NCBI GenBank assembly: GCA_038254585.1
Contig: JBBSGA010000001.1
Location: 1 to 64,000 of the forward strand
Source of the DNA: JBBSGA01 sp038254585
Lineage (GTDB): Bacteria; Chloroflexota; Chloroflexia; Chloroflexales; Kallotenuaceae
DNA: 64,000 nt
Direction: 5' to 3'
The notes below the pieces were generated by a model. That model had not been told where the DNA came from and did no database searches. It saw nothing but the letters and a program-made list of their open reading frames with translations. This document shows positions 8,314 through 17,953 of this stretch, piece after piece. The stretch's first letter is position 1; every line of letters starts with the position of its first letter. The position numbers and the translations under genes are program-made.

Positions 8314-9079
8314 GCGCGGCGCGGACCGGGGCTCTCCGTCCGCTCCTGCTGTCGAGACACGGGGCCTGTGTAAGACCTACCGCTCGGACGCGGTAGCCGT
8401 CGAGGCGCTGCAGGGGATCGACCTCCGGATCGAGCGCGGCGAGCTTGTATCGATCGTGGGTCCGTCGGGCTGCGGGAAGACGACGCTGCTGAATTGCATG
8501 GCAGGCCTCGAGCGCGACTTCACGGGCGAGGTGCTGCTGGTGGGAACCCCCCTGCGCAAGCTCTCCGACGATCGCCGCGCCCGCCTGCGTGCGCACACCA
8601 CGGGCTTCATCTTCCAGTCGTTCAATCTGCTTCCGACGCTCAACGCGCTCGAGAACGTCGAGATGCCGCTCCTGATCGCCGGCTGTCGTGGCTCGGAGGC
8701 GCGCCGCCGCGCGCTCGAGATGCTGGCCGCGGTAGGGCTGGCCGACCGCATGCATCACAGGCCCGCTGCGCTCTCAGGCGGCCAGCAGCAGCGGGTGGCG
8801 ATCGCCCGGGCGCTCGTCAACCGGCCGGCGATCGTCTGGGCCGACGAGCCGACAGGCAATCTCGACAGCGATTCGGCGGCGGAGATTATGGCGCTGATCC
8901 GCCGGCTGAACCGCGAGAACGGGCAGACCTTCGTGATCGTCACTCACGCGCCTGAGGTCGCCGCGATCACACGCCGGTTGGTCAGGATGCGCGATGGGCG
9001 CATCGTCGCGGATGGGCCGGTCGAAGCTGGCGCGTATCCCGGCCCCGCGATCGCGATTGACCTCCATCCGATCTGCTAG
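8291..9079 (+). CDS. ABC transporter ATP-binding protein (MacB/LolD type)
   Basis: About 262 residues. Walker A GPSGCGKTT, Q loop FQSFNLLPTLNALENV, ABC signature LSGGQQQRVAIARAL, Walker B VWADEPTGNLDS, and switch His VTHAP are all intact. The ENVEMPLLI and PTGNLDS phrases are typical of the MacB/LolD group that powers FtsX-like permeases. The chosen ATG at 8291 overlaps the SGNH gene by 23 bases; earlier in-frame starts would overlap more. The permease begins four bases after its stop, so the pair forms one transporter. Confidence 0.88.
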   Translation: MLRRLLARRGADRGSPSAPAVETRGLCKTYRSDAVAVEALQGIDLRIERGELVSIVGPSGCGKTTLLNCMAGLERDFTGEVLLVGTPLRKLSDDRRARLRAHTTGFIFQSFNLLPTLNALENVEMPLLIAGCRGSEARRRALEMLAAVGLADRMHHRPAALSGGQQQRVAIARALVNRPAIVWADEPTGNLDSDSAAEIMALIRRLNRENGQTFVIVTHAPEVAAITRRLVRMRDGRIVADGPVEAGAYPGPAIAIDLHPIC

Positions 9080-9083
9080 CGAT

Positions 9084-12000
9084 ATGGAGCAGTTCTCGAG
9101 CATACCTATCACAAGTGTGGCCGGAGGTCTCTCGGTGCTCGTCGCGGGCGTGGTAGGGGCGTTCGCGATGCTGAGCTGGCGCAGCCCACTCCTGTTCAAG
9201 CTCAGCACCCGTAACATTGCCCGCCGGCGCCTCCGCGCCGCGCTGATCACCGTCGGTCTCATGCTCTCCACCAGCGTTGTGGGCAGTGCATTTGTCTCGG
9301 GCGACACGATGACGCACACGCTCCAGTCGTTGGTAGCGGGCAGCCTGGGCAGCGTGGACGAAGTTATCCTGCTCGATCCACCTCGCTCCCGCTTCTTCGG
9401 AGCAATCCGGACGATCGCCGAGCCCGGCATCGGCGCGCTCGCCGGCGCCAATTTGAGCTTCTTTGCCGAGAGCGAGATCGACGGCGTCCACGATGCCGCT
9501 CGTAGTGGGGGGCCGATCGCGGGCATCGTCCCGGCCATCGTCGACCAGGTCACCGTCGTGGACGCGGGCAGCCAGCAGCTGCAGTCGGCGGTCTCGTTAC
9601 TCGCGGTCCCGGGGGCCTATCCCGCGGCCTTTGGCCCGCTCACAACCACCGCCGGCGCGCCGATCGCACTCGAGGCGCTTGGACCGGACGAGGTGCTTGT
9701 AAATGCGGCCGCCGCCGAAGCATTCCATGCCGCCGCGGGGGAGCGGCTTGCGATCCTGCGCTCGGGCCAGACCTGGAACGTTCGTGTCCGCGCCGTTTCC
9801 GGGAACGGCGGCCTGGCGGGAATGGAGCCGCTGCTGATCGTCCCGCTCGCGCACTACCAGCACTTCCTCCACCAGGATGGCCAGGTCAACCAGATCATCG
9901 TCGCCAACCAGGGTGGATCCAAGAGCGTGGAGCGATCGGAGGAGGCAGCGCAGCTGCTGCGCTCCCGGCTGGCCGACCGTTCCGCCGCCCAGCAGCTGCA
10001 CAAGCTCTTGGCGGCTCCTGAGATCCAGCGTGGACTGCTGGAGGCCGGGCGTACCCTCAGCCCGGCCGACCGGCAGCGCCTCGCTGCGCTCAGGACGGAG
10101 GCGGTCCGGCCGGAGATGACCGATCGCTTCATCAGCCTGGTCGCCGACCCCCGCGTGCGCCGCCGCCTCTTCTTCCTCGCGGCACGTCTCCCGGCCGGGC
10201 CACAGCACATGAATGCCGCCGGGCTGCTCCAGCGCCTCACGCGACTGTCGGTCCTCGATCTCAAGCAGCAGGCGCTGGAGCAGGCCGCCGGCTATGGCGC
10301 GGTCATCACGACCGTCTTTCTCGTGCTGGGCATCTTCTCGATCGCCGCCGCGACGCTCCTGATCTTTCTGATCTTCTCGCTTCTCGCCGCCGATCGGGGA
10401 TCAGAGCTGGCGACGATGCGCGCGCTTGGGATGCGGCGGCGCCAGATCATGAGCATGTTCCTGCTCGAAGGCCTGGTCTACGATCTGGTGGGCGCCGCCC
10501 TCGGAACGGCGGCGAGTCTTGGCGCCGGCTACCTGATCGTCGTCTCGCTTGGGCGGGCGATCGAGCCCTTCGGCGTGAAGCTCGATCCGCATGTCGAGCC
10601 ACGCAGCCTGCTGATCGCCTTCACGGCAGGAGTACTGCTGAGCTTGGCGGCGATGCTCCCGGGAGCCTGGCGCGTCAGCCGCCTCGCGATCGTCGCCGCC
10701 ACGCGGGGCGAGGCGGTCGGCGAAAGCCGGGTGGCCTCATTTGTCTTCGGGACGCTCCTGCTGGCCGGCGCCGCGGTCGTCTGGTGGAGGTGGCGCGTCC
10801 CGGAAGCGGCCTACCAGCCGCGCCATCCATTGATCGTTCCGGCTACCCTCTCGCTGGTCCTGCTCGGCCTGATCTTCTGCTGCCTGCCGCTCGCGCGCCG
10901 CTTGGTATCACGACCGGCCCTCGCCGGCTCGGCTGCCCCTGCGGCGCTGGCAGGTCTGCTGCTCGCGGCCATCTGGGTTGGCACGCTCGCGCACCTTCCT
11001 ACTCCGGCCGGGGAAACACGAGCCGACTCGGTGACGCTGGCAGCTGCCGGACTCGTCCTCGTGCTCGCGGCAGTCTGGAGCGCGACACATGGCCTTGCGC
11101 CGCTGCTCGAGCCGCTCGATCGTGCTCTATCGCCGCTCCCGCGCCTTCGCGCCGTAGTGCGCCCGGCGGCGCGCTACCTTGGGCAGCAGCGGTGGCGGAC
11201 AGGTCTGACACTTGCCATGTTCGGCACGATCATCTTTATCATGGTCGTAGCGCTGACCTTGATCAACGTCATTCTGAACGCGTATGCGGGCGGCGAAGCG
11301 CCGGTCGCAGGATACGATCTGCGTGCAGACCAGACGGCCGGCACTACGGCCGTGCGTGATATGGAGGCGGCCCTCGCTTCCACGCCCGCGGTGTCGCGGG
11401 CAGCGTTCAGCGCGATCGGCAGCGTCGCATCGGAGGATATACAGATCGTTCCGCTCGGCCTTCCGGTGGCCCGCTGGGAGGCCGGGACACTGGCGATTGT
11501 CGACGACGGATTCCTCGTCGGAATCCGCGCCGGCATGGAGCGCCTGGCGCCGGGCTACTCCCGAGCTGAGAGCAGCTGGGCTGCCGTGCGGGCGCACCCC
11601 GGTACGGCGGTCGTGACCGCGCGCATGTTTCACTCTATCATGCCCAGCGCTAGCTCCACGGCCGGTACCCCGCTCGCGCCGCTCTCGATCTGGATCCGTC
11701 CGAACACCGGAGGCAAGCCAATCAAGCTGGTGGTCATCGGCGTCGTCGACGCCCGTTCGGAGTTGGACGAAGGCATCTACGCGTCACGTGCCGGCATCTC
11801 CGGCCTCGGCATACCGCCCACTGCGCCATCTGCCTTCTTCTTTGCCGTGCGTCCGGGCATCCGTGTACAGGATGCGGCCGAGGGGCTACGTGTCTCGCTT
11901 GGGACGCGCGGCCTGACCATCGTAAGCCTGGGCGACGCCCAACGCATCGTCAGCTCGGTGCGCCTGCTGCTTACCCGACTTGTACAAAGCTTCATGGGAC

Positions 12001-12368
12001 TTGGACTGCTCGCGGGCATTGCCGCGCTGGGCCTGCTGGGCGTGCAGGCAGTTCTTGAGCGCCGGCAGCAGCTTGGGACCCTGCGCGCGATCGGGTTTAC
12101 AGGCGGCCAGCTGCGCGCCGTGCTCGCCATCGAAGCGGCCGCTATCGCCGCGGTCGGGATTGCCCTGGGCATCGCGCTCGGCCTGCTGCTCGCGCGTAGT
12201 CTCGTCGCAGTTCTCGCTGCCACCTATCCCGAAGTTCATAATGCCGTTCCCTGGCATGAGATTGCGATCACGGCCTCCACTGCCTGGGCCGGCTCGACCA
12301 TCGCCATCTCTGTCGCCGCGTGGAATGCTGGGCGCGTCTCCCCTGCAGATGCCCTGCGGGTCGTCTAG
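9084..12368 (+). CDS. FtsX-like ABC permease, large two-domain form
   Basis: About 1094 residues. An N-terminal membrane segment and the motif RNIARRRLRAALITVGLM are followed by a large extracytoplasmic region, a first FtsX domain (about residues 410-560, with ATMRALGMRRRQIMSMFLLEG), further hydrophobic spans (about 550-700), a second outer domain and a C-terminal FtsX domain with LGTLRAIGFTGGQLRAVLAIE. This is the AcrB-independent, MacB-like or lipoprotein-exporter permease plan with about 10 membrane segments. It pairs with the ATPase upstream. Likely substrate: lipid, lipoprotein or peptide; the adjacent SGNH enzyme hints at an envelope substrate. Confidence 0.85.
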   Translation: MEQFSSIPITSVAGGLSVLVAGVVGAFAMLSWRSPLLFKLSTRNIARRRLRAALITVGLMLSTSVVGSAFVSGDTMTHTLQSLVAGSLGSVDEVILLDPPRSRFFGAIRTIAEPGIGALAGANLSFFAESEIDGVHDAARSGGPIAGIVPAIVDQVTVVDAGSQQLQSAVSLLAVPGAYPAAFGPLTTTAGAPIALEALGPDEVLVNAAAAEAFHAAAGERLAILRSGQTWNVRVRAVSGNGGLAGMEPLLIVPLAHYQHFLHQDGQVNQIIVANQGGSKSVERSEEAAQLLRSRLADRSAAQQLHKLLAAPEIQRGLLEAGRTLSPADRQRLAALRTEAVRPEMTDRFISLVADPRVRRRLFFLAARLPAGPQHMNAAGLLQRLTRLSVLDLKQQALEQAAGYGAVITTVFLVLGIFSIAAATLLIFLIFSLLAADRGSELATMRALGMRRRQIMSMFLLEGLVYDLVGAALGTAASLGAGYLIVVSLGRAIEPFGVKLDPHVEPRSLLIAFTAGVLLSLAAMLPGAWRVSRLAIVAATRGEAVGESRVASFVFGTLLLAGAAVVWWRWRVPEAAYQPRHPLIVPATLSLVLLGLIFCCLPLARRLVSRPALAGSAAPAALAGLLLAAIWVGTLAHLPTPAGETRADSVTLAAAGLVLVLAAVWSATHGLAPLLEPLDRALSPLPRLRAVVRPAARYLGQQRWRTGLTLAMFGTIIFIMVVALTLINVILNAYAGGEAPVAGYDLRADQTAGTTAVRDMEAALASTPAVSRAAFSAIGSVASEDIQIVPLGLPVARWEAGTLAIVDDGFLVGIRAGMERLAPGYSRAESSWAAVRAHPGTAVVTARMFHSIMPSASSTAGTPLAPLSIWIRPNTGGKPIKLVVIGVVDARSELDEGIYASRAGISGLGIPPTAPSAFFFAVRPGIRVQDAAEGLRVSLGTRGLTIVSLGDAQRIVSSVRLLLTRLVQSFMGLGLLAGIAALGLLGVQAVLERRQQLGTLRAIGFTGGQLRAVLAIEAAAIAAVGIALGIALGLLLARSLVAVLAATYPEVHNAVPWHEIAITASTAWAGSTIAISVAAWNAGRVSPADALRVV

Positions 12369-12464
12369 CGTAGGAGGCCATGGTGGTATCCTGGTACGCC
12401 CAGGCGAGCCTGAGCTAAGATCGATCATCGGAGATCGACCGTCGACAAACAGAGCGTACAGGGG

Positions 12465-13513
12465 GTGGCTGTGCTTCGCATCGTGCAGGTAGGAATGGGG
12501 GGCTGGGGACAGGACTGGGCCCGGACGATCGTCAAGCCCGAGACCGAGGTCGAGTTGGCGGCATGCGTCGACATGAACGCCGCAGCGCTGGCCGCGGCCC
12601 GCAAGACCCTCCGCATCCCCGAGGAGTGTTGTTTCAGCGCGCTGGCTCCTGCCTTGGCAGCGGTCGAGCCGGACGCCGTGCTGATCACGGCGAATCTACC
12701 GGCCCACGTACCGCTTGCGCTCGAGGCGCTGGACGCCGGCAAGCCCGTCCTGCTCGAAAAGCCATTCGCGCCGACCATGGCCGAGGCGCACCAAGTTGTC
12801 GATCGTGCGGCCGGACGCGGGGTGGTGCTGATGATCAGCCAGAACTACCGCTTCTTTCCGGCCGTGCAGGCGGTCGCCGCCATCATACGCGAGGGCACAC
12901 TCGGCGAAGTAGGAAGCGTCAGCCTCGACTTCCGGCGCTATGCCAATCGAGCCGCGCGGGAGGGCCACCGCCACTATACGATCCGGCAGCCGCTGCTGAT
13001 GGATATGGCGATCCATCACTTCGACCTGATGCGCTATGTGATCGGCCGGGAGCCCACGGCGATCGCGTGCCACGCGTTCAATCCGCCCTGGAGCAATTTC
13101 ACGGAGCCCGCGGCGGCGATGGCCACGATCGCCTTCGACGGCGACGTGTCCGTCAGCTACCGCGGGAGCTGGGTCAGCCCGGGGCCACCGACGCCGTGGG
13201 CCGGCGAGTGGCATATGGAGTGCGCCGGGGGGAGATTACGTGGACGAGCCGCGCAGATACCGGCACGGATGCCGATCGCGTTACCGTCCGGCCGCTCGGC
13301 AAGCGGCCACGACGGATCGAGCTGCCGCCAATGCCCCATTACGACCGCGCCGGCAGTCTCAGGGCTTTCGTTCATGCAGTCGAGGGCGGCACGGAGCCGG
13401 AGAGCTCAGGCCGCGATAACCTCGGCAGCGTGGCGCTTATGCACGCTGCGGTCGAGTCGGCTACTTCGGGTACTCCTGTGCCTGTGGTGGGGAAGCGAGC
13501 GACCCGGGCATGA
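12465..13513 (+). pseudogene. Gfo/Idh/MocA-family oxidoreductase, interrupted by a one-base frameshift
   Basis: The N-terminal part (from GTG 12465) has the NAD-binding Rossmann start VQVGMGGWGQDWAR, the EKP motif (VLLEKPFAPTMAEA) and the substrate-domain segment MDMAIHHFDLMRY. After WHMECAGG the frame is lost within a run of six G (13227-13232). Adding one G restores EITWTSRADTG..., which runs to the stop at 13513 with good family character (LRAFVHAVEGG). The intact protein would be about 349 residues, normal for the family. It would oxidise or reduce a sugar-like compound. Homopolymer sequencing error, a fresh mutation or slippage are all possible. Read on without the shift, the frame becomes meaningless antisense of the next gene. 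Confidence 0.75.
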
Positions 13514-13538
13514 CACGCGGCTAGCGATCAGAGCTGCG

Positions 13539-14618
13539 TCAAGGCTTGCCGTCGGTCCACATCGCCAGCCGCTTCAGCGCGTCGACCTGCTCGCGGTGTC
13601 CGATCTTCGCGCGCTCCACGGCATTATGCAAAGTCCGGATGTTGCGATCGTAGGTCTCGCGGTCGACGGGGTAGGGGTGGCGGTCTTTGCCGCCGTGCGC
13701 GAAGGCGAAGCGCGCCGGGTCCTGGATGCTGACCGGCGCGCCGTAGACCAGCTCTCCCACGAGACTCAGTGCTCGCAGCGTGCGCGCGCCCACCCCCTCC
13801 ATGCCGAGGAGCATGGCGAAGTCCTCCGGCTGGCGCTCGTAGGTCTTCAGCAGGATACGGTGCAGCCGTTTCGGGTCGACGTCGGCGCCCTGGACGTCGT
13901 GGTGCCCCGGCAGCGTCAGCTCGCGCAGCTTCGTGATCTCGGCGACGACCTTCTCGGGCTGTTCGCGCGCCAGTCCCGCCGTGACGTCGCGCGCCGCGGC
14001 GCTCTCATGCGCCACCAGATTCCACACGTCGCCGGTCGCCTCGGCGGCAATCGCAGTGTGTGGGTCGTCCACGAAGCTATGGACGTCGTCGCCGAGCCAA
14101 TGATACCGTCGCGCGTAGCCGTTGGCGTCGTTCATGCCCTGCTGTACAACCGCCCAGTGACCATCGCGATCGAGCAGGAAAACGTGGTGGTAGATCTGGT
14201 AGCCGTCCTGGAGTGCATTGTTGTCGACCTTGGCCGCCAGCCGGCTGGCCTGGACGAAAGGCACAGGATCGAGTCCGAGCCACGCGCCGGCTGCTTCGAG
14301 CTCGGCCGGCGTCTGCCGCGAAGTGCGGCCCTTGCCGCCGGCCACGACCAGGCCAAGCTCGCGCTGCCGCCCCTGCAGACCCTGCTTGAGCGCCCCGCAG
14401 ACGGTCGTCGTCACGCCGCTGGAATGCCAGTCCATGCCGATCACCGCTCCGAAGGCCTGGAACCAGACGGGGTCCGAGAGACGCCGGAAGAGCTCGGAGG
14501 TGCCCTGCTCGACGACGATCAAGCTCGCGATCTCGGCCGAGAGCTTGACCATGCGCTCGAAGAGCCAGCGCGGAGCATGGCCCGGGTGCAGGGGAAGATT
14601 GGCAGTGCCGCTACGCAT
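13539..14618 (-). CDS. DUF763 family protein
   Basis: 359 residues. The N-terminus RSGTANLPLHPGHAPRWLFE is the hallmark of the DUF763 family found in archaea and thermophilic bacteria. Later conserved-looking segments are VIGMDWHSSGVTT, GGKGRTSRQTP and the C-terminal LLGMEGVGARTLRALSL, a helix-hairpin-helix-like stretch that suggests nucleic acid binding. No characterised function is known to me. It is convergent with the frameshifted oxidoreductase. Confidence 0.8.
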   Translation of the reverse strand: MRSGTANLPLHPGHAPRWLFERMVKLSAEIASLIVVEQGTSELFRRLSDPVWFQAFGAVIGMDWHSSGVTTTVCGALKQGLQGRQRELGLVVAGGKGRTSRQTPAELEAAGAWLGLDPVPFVQASRLAAKVDNNALQDGYQIYHHVFLLDRDGHWAVVQQGMNDANGYARRYHWLGDDVHSFVDDPHTAIAAEATGDVWNLVAHESAAARDVTAGLAREQPEKVVAEITKLRELTLPGHHDVQGADVDPKRLHRILLKTYERQPEDFAMLLGMEGVGARTLRALSLVGELVYGAPVSIQDPARFAFAHGGKDRHPYPVDRETYDRNIRTLHNAVERAKIGHREQVDALKRLAMWTDGKP

Positions 14619-14677
14619 AGACCATCTCCTGCGACCTCAATACGTCGATCCACGTGGAGATATTGTACCGAATGCGA

Positions 14678-14857
14678 TCACGTTCCCTCGATTTCCGGGT
14701 TGCTGTCGATCCGCTCGAGGGTCGCTTCGACGTTTTCGAGCGGCTCTCGGCCCGCCGGCTGCGCGTCGATCATCGCCGTGAGCTCATCGCGCAGTCTGCG
14801 CTGCTCTTCGGGCGACAACAGTTGTGCCTGCCCGAGCAGGGTTGCATAATCGGCCAT
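14678..14857 (-). CDS. Small hypothetical protein (59 aa)
   Basis: MADYATLLGQAQLLSPEEQ..., a short acidic helical protein preceded by a good ribosome site (AGAGAGGAGCG). LSPEEQRRLRDELTAMI resembles the short helical proteins that precede toxin or Uma2 genes in cyanobacteria and Chloroflexota. It lies downstream of the Uma2-type gene on the same strand, 169 bases away. Possible antitoxin-like or accessory protein; function unknown. Confidence 0.5.
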   Translation of the reverse strand: MADYATLLGQAQLLSPEEQRRLRDELTAMIDAQPAGREPLENVEATLERIDSNPEIEGT

Positions 14858-15025
14858 AGGGGGTGTTCGCTCCTCTCTGCTAGCTCGCGATAGTATGTCT
14901 CGCCGCTGAACACCGGGATCGTCGCGACAAACAGTCGATAGCACGTGGATGATCGGACCTTGCCGGCGGGGAGTAGGTGAGAGTGCCCTACATTGCCCGC
15001 AGAGTCCTGAGGAGACGCGCCTGGC

Positions 15026-15583
15026 CTACTCGTCGCGGAAGAGCTCGCCGACCGGGCAGCTGAAGCCGGACAGCACATCCGGCGCGTCGAGCGTATCGCC
15101 AGCGGCCAGCGAGCGCGCGAGACCGTCCGGAGTGTGGACGACGACCTCCTCCGTGCGCGGGTAGATCACCCAGACCAACGGAGTGCCGGAGGCGAGGTAA
15201 TCACGCACCTTTTCACGCACCTCTTCAGCGGTCTCACTCGGCGAGATCACCTCGACCGCTAGGTCGGGCGAGATTTCCCAGAACCCTTCCGGGATGCCGC
15301 CGACCGGCAGACGCGTTTGGCGGACGTAGAAGACATCTGGACCTCGTACCGTATCCGGGTTCCGGCCGAGCACAAAGCCGGACTCAACCCCGACGACGCC
15401 ACGCGGCCCACTCCGCGCCCACAGGCGCAGCAGCCCACACAGAATTGCTGCGATCACCCCATGGCGGCCACCCGGCGGCATAGTTTCCAGGACCTCCCCA
15501 CGCACCAAAGCGCGCTGCATATGGGTGCCGGGCAGCCGCCAGTAGTCGGCGACCGTGAGCAACTGCTGGCCGATGGAGATCAT
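15026..15583 (-). CDS. Uma2-family putative restriction endonuclease (DUF820)
   Basis: 185 residues. The core has the PD-(D/E)XK-like signature of the Uma2 family: RGPDVFYV, then DLAVEVISPSETAEEVREKVRDY, with the Glu and Lys in the expected positions, and LVWVIYP. These proteins occur in many copies in Chloroflexota and cyanobacteria. A nuclease fold is clear; the cellular role, sometimes linked with mobile DNA, is not established. Start at ATG 15583. Confidence 0.85.
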   Translation of the reverse strand: MISIGQQLLTVADYWRLPGTHMQRALVRGEVLETMPPGGRHGVIAAILCGLLRLWARSGPRGVVGVESGFVLGRNPDTVRGPDVFYVRQTRLPVGGIPEGFWEISPDLAVEVISPSETAEEVREKVRDYLASGTPLVWVIYPRTEEVVVHTPDGLARSLAAGDTLDAPDVLSGFSCPVGELFRDE

Positions 15584-15713
15584 CCTGGTTCCTCCGTCGT
15601 GCCATCACGCACAGCATTCCACGATCGCGCTATCATAGCACCGGATGTCCAGCATCGGCAACGTAGCGCAGCGGCCGACAGGGCCTTGCCGCGCGGTCGG
15701 CTACGAGGCAGGC

Positions 15714-17126
15714 TCACGGGGCGCCCTTGGCCGCCTGGCCTGTGCGCGAGCGGAGGAAGGCTACCAGTGCGTTGAGCTCGTCCGGCGTGAGGTTGCCGGC
15801 GAAGGCCGGCATGTTCCGCCTACCGTTGAGGATCGAGATCGTTATGTAGTCCTGCGTAAGCCGGTCTCCGACGTGGGTGAGATCGGGACCGCGGGCGCCG
15901 CCCTGTCCCGCGTACGCATGGCAGTACTCGCAGCCCTTGGAATGGAAGAGCTGAGCGCCCTCTTGAATCTGCGCGCTCGGCGCGCTGACGGCCTGAAGCG
16001 ACAACGGCTGCGCGGCGAACGCGGGCGACCAGGGCGCGCGCACGCCCTTGATCCAGAGCGAGCCGATCATGAGCACGGCCAGGATCACGACGCCGACCGC
16101 CCATGGGCGGCGCCGGAAACTGCGCTCGCCCTTGTTGAAGAAGAACGGCAGACTGATCAGCAGGACGCCCAGGATCAGCGGGCCAAGCACGATCACGTAA
16201 TCCTCGGCGCCCGGCGGCAGCAGCGCCAGCGCGGCGAAGAACCACAGGAAATACCAGTCGGGCCGCGGGTAGGCCTCGACGTTGCTCGGATCGGGCGCTT
16301 TGCCGAGGTGCGGGGGGCCGACAAAGATCGCCAGGAGGAAGATCACGGCGATCATGCCGAAGCCAAAGACCACGTCGCGCCAGGCCGAATCGGGCCAGAA
16401 GGGCACGCCGTGGCGCTGCACGTAGTCGTGATACCACGCGCGGTAGGTCTTGGGATCGACGGGCCGGCCCGGCTCGGGCGGCTCGGAGATGCCATGGTAG
16501 AGCACCAGCAAGAGGTGCAGCCCGACCACGGCGAAGATGATTGCCGGGATGAAGAAGACGTGAAAGGCGAAGAAGCGGCTCAGCGTCGCGCCGCCGATCT
16601 GGTCGCCCGCGATGATGAAATGCGCGATGCCGGTGCCGGCGAACGGCACGCGGGACGCCTGCGCGGCCGCGACGAAGACCGACCAGACGGCGATGTCGTC
16701 CCAGCGCAGGAGCTGGCCGGTAAAGCCCATCGCCACGGTAACGCCGAGCAGCAGCACGCCGCTCAGCCAGTTCAGCTCGCGCGGGAATTTGTAGGCGCCG
16801 AACAGGAAGACCTGCGCCATGTGGATCCCGACCATCAGGATCATCGCCGACGCGCCGTAGAAATGCAGGCCGCGCAGGAGGTAGCCGAACGGATCGTTGG
16901 TGATGAACTTCAGGCTGTCGTAGGCCTCGCCCGAGGCAGTGACGTATGCCGTGGCGAGCGCAATCCCCGTGACGACCTGCAGGATAAAAGCGAAGAGCGT
17001 GGCGCTGCCGAAGACGTAGGCCCAGCCCGACCCGGCAGGCACGGGGTGCTCTGCGACGGGCACGATCAGCTTGGAAAACCCGCTGCGGTCGTCGAACCAC
17101 TGCCAGGCGCGTTTCAACACTCCCAT
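15714..17126 (-). CDS. Cytochrome b (b6-like) fused to a C-terminal cytochrome c
   Basis: About 470 residues. The cytochrome b part includes the helix B and D haem ligands (LHFYGASAMILMVGIHM and FHVFFIPAIIF...GLH); the helix D pair is spaced HX14H, as in b6-type proteins. The PDWYF Qo-site motif (PRPDWYFLWFF) follows, so the subunit IV part is also fused. A last segment carries one haem c site, CEYCH, with an axial Met in NMPAFAG. The protein forms the quinol oxidising core with the Rieske protein and hands electrons to its own c domain. Start at 17126 is set by AGAGGAG. It is the last gene of the respiratory strand run. Confidence 0.9.
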   Translation of the reverse strand: MGVLKRAWQWFDDRSGFSKLIVPVAEHPVPAGSGWAYVFGSATLFAFILQVVTGIALATAYVTASGEAYDSLKFITNDPFGYLLRGLHFYGASAMILMVGIHMAQVFLFGAYKFPRELNWLSGVLLLGVTVAMGFTGQLLRWDDIAVWSVFVAAAQASRVPFAGTGIAHFIIAGDQIGGATLSRFFAFHVFFIPAIIFAVVGLHLLLVLYHGISEPPEPGRPVDPKTYRAWYHDYVQRHGVPFWPDSAWRDVVFGFGMIAVIFLLAIFVGPPHLGKAPDPSNVEAYPRPDWYFLWFFAALALLPPGAEDYVIVLGPLILGVLLISLPFFFNKGERSFRRRPWAVGVVILAVLMIGSLWIKGVRAPWSPAFAAQPLSLQAVSAPSAQIQEGAQLFHSKGCEYCHAYAGQGGARGPDLTHVGDRLTQDYITISILNGRRNMPAFAGNLTPDELNALVAFLRSRTGQAAKGAP

Positions 17127-17139
17127 CGACGCGGCTCCT

Positions 17140-17676
17140 CTACACTTGTTTGCCCGAGACCGGGATGGCCAGCACCTCGACCTGCCCACCGCGCACACGC
17201 ACGGAGTACCGCGTCAGGGGGCGGGGCGGCGGGCCAGCGGCCACTTTGCCATCCTGGTAGAAGACGCCCCCGTGGCAGGGGCACATGAAGAGGTTGGCAT
17301 CGGACAGCCAGCGCACGGGGCATCCCAGATGCGTGCAATTCACCGAGAAGCAGACGAAATCCTGCTGGGTCTCGCGGCGCAGCCAGGCAGCCGCCCTGGC
17401 GGTAACCCCGGCCCAGGGGAGCGGCGAGGGATCGCGCAGCGTGATCTGCACGGTCTCGCCGACCTTGAAGTTGTCGACGGGGCCGACCGGCTGCCACTGG
17501 GCGGGAACCTTGCGCAGCAGCGGCGCCACGAGAAAGCCGACGATCGGCACGCCTACGGCCACGCCCAGGACGCCGCTCAGACCCAGGCTGAGCCGCTCCA
17601 GGAACTGGCGCCGGCTGAGCAGGCGCGCGTTCGTTTGATCGCCGGCCGGCGCGGCATGCGTGGTCTCAGTGTCCAT
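17140..17676 (-). CDS. Rieske [2Fe-2S] protein of the bc complex
   Basis: 178 residues. A twin-arginine motif (SRRQFLERLS) and a hydrophobic anchor (residues 31-52) export and tether it. Cluster ligands are CTHLGC and CPCHGG with the disulphide cysteines in place. It starts 11 bases inside the preceding small gene and ends 13 bases before cytochrome b, so coexpression is certain. It would take electrons from quinol and pass them to cytochrome c. Confidence 0.92.
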   Translation of the reverse strand: MDTETTHAAPAGDQTNARLLSRRQFLERLSLGLSGVLGVAVGVPIVGFLVAPLLRKVPAQWQPVGPVDNFKVGETVQITLRDPSPLPWAGVTARAAAWLRRETQQDFVCFSVNCTHLGCPVRWLSDANLFMCPCHGGVFYQDGKVAAGPPPRPLTRYSVRVRGGQVEVLAIPVSGKQV

Positions 17677-17953
17677 GCAAGAGTTCTCCGATCCACCCTC
17701 CGAGGGCTACTACCAATAAGAGCAGGCCCGCGGCCGAGATGAGCATCGAACTGATGAGGCCCCAGGCGAGAAAGGTGACACCGAGCGCAAGCACGGCGGG
17801 CCAGTAGGTGGGCCGCGGTACGGTGACGTGCTCCAGGCGCTGCCAACCCGGTTTCGTCTCGGCTTGGGCGGCCGGGGGTCGCTGATCCGCCGCCGGGTAG
17901 ACTGCGGCCGTGCGCTGAGTGGTGTCTCTTCTTGACATGCTGCGGCCTTTCAC
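17666..17953 (-). CDS. Small membrane protein, probable cytochrome oxidase subunit IV-like
   Basis: 95 residues with a proline-rich N-terminus and two hydrophobic spans (WPAVLALGVTFLAWGLISS and MLISAAGLLLLVVALGGWIG). The first phrase resembles the short subunit IV found beside ctaC-D-E in Chloroflexota and actinobacteria. A GTG at 17953 overlaps the ctaG stop (GTGA); an ATG at 17938 is an alternative. Its place between ctaG and the Rieske gene supports a role in oxidase assembly or stability. Confidence 0.6.
   Translation of the reverse strand: MKGRSMSRRDTTQRTAAVYPAADQRPPAAQAETKPGWQRLEHVTVPRPTYWPAVLALGVTFLAWGLISSMLISAAGLLLLVVALGGWIGELLHGH

Noticed and set aside
13233..14849. Continuation of the Gfo/Idh/MocA frame into a 794-residue protein
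   Set aside because: Beyond the G run the frame is antisense of the DUF763 gene and loses all family character.
15645..17288. A 547-codon open frame on the plus strand
   Set aside because: It is exactly antisense to the cytochrome b-c gene, highly charged with no domain, and arises from GC codon bias.
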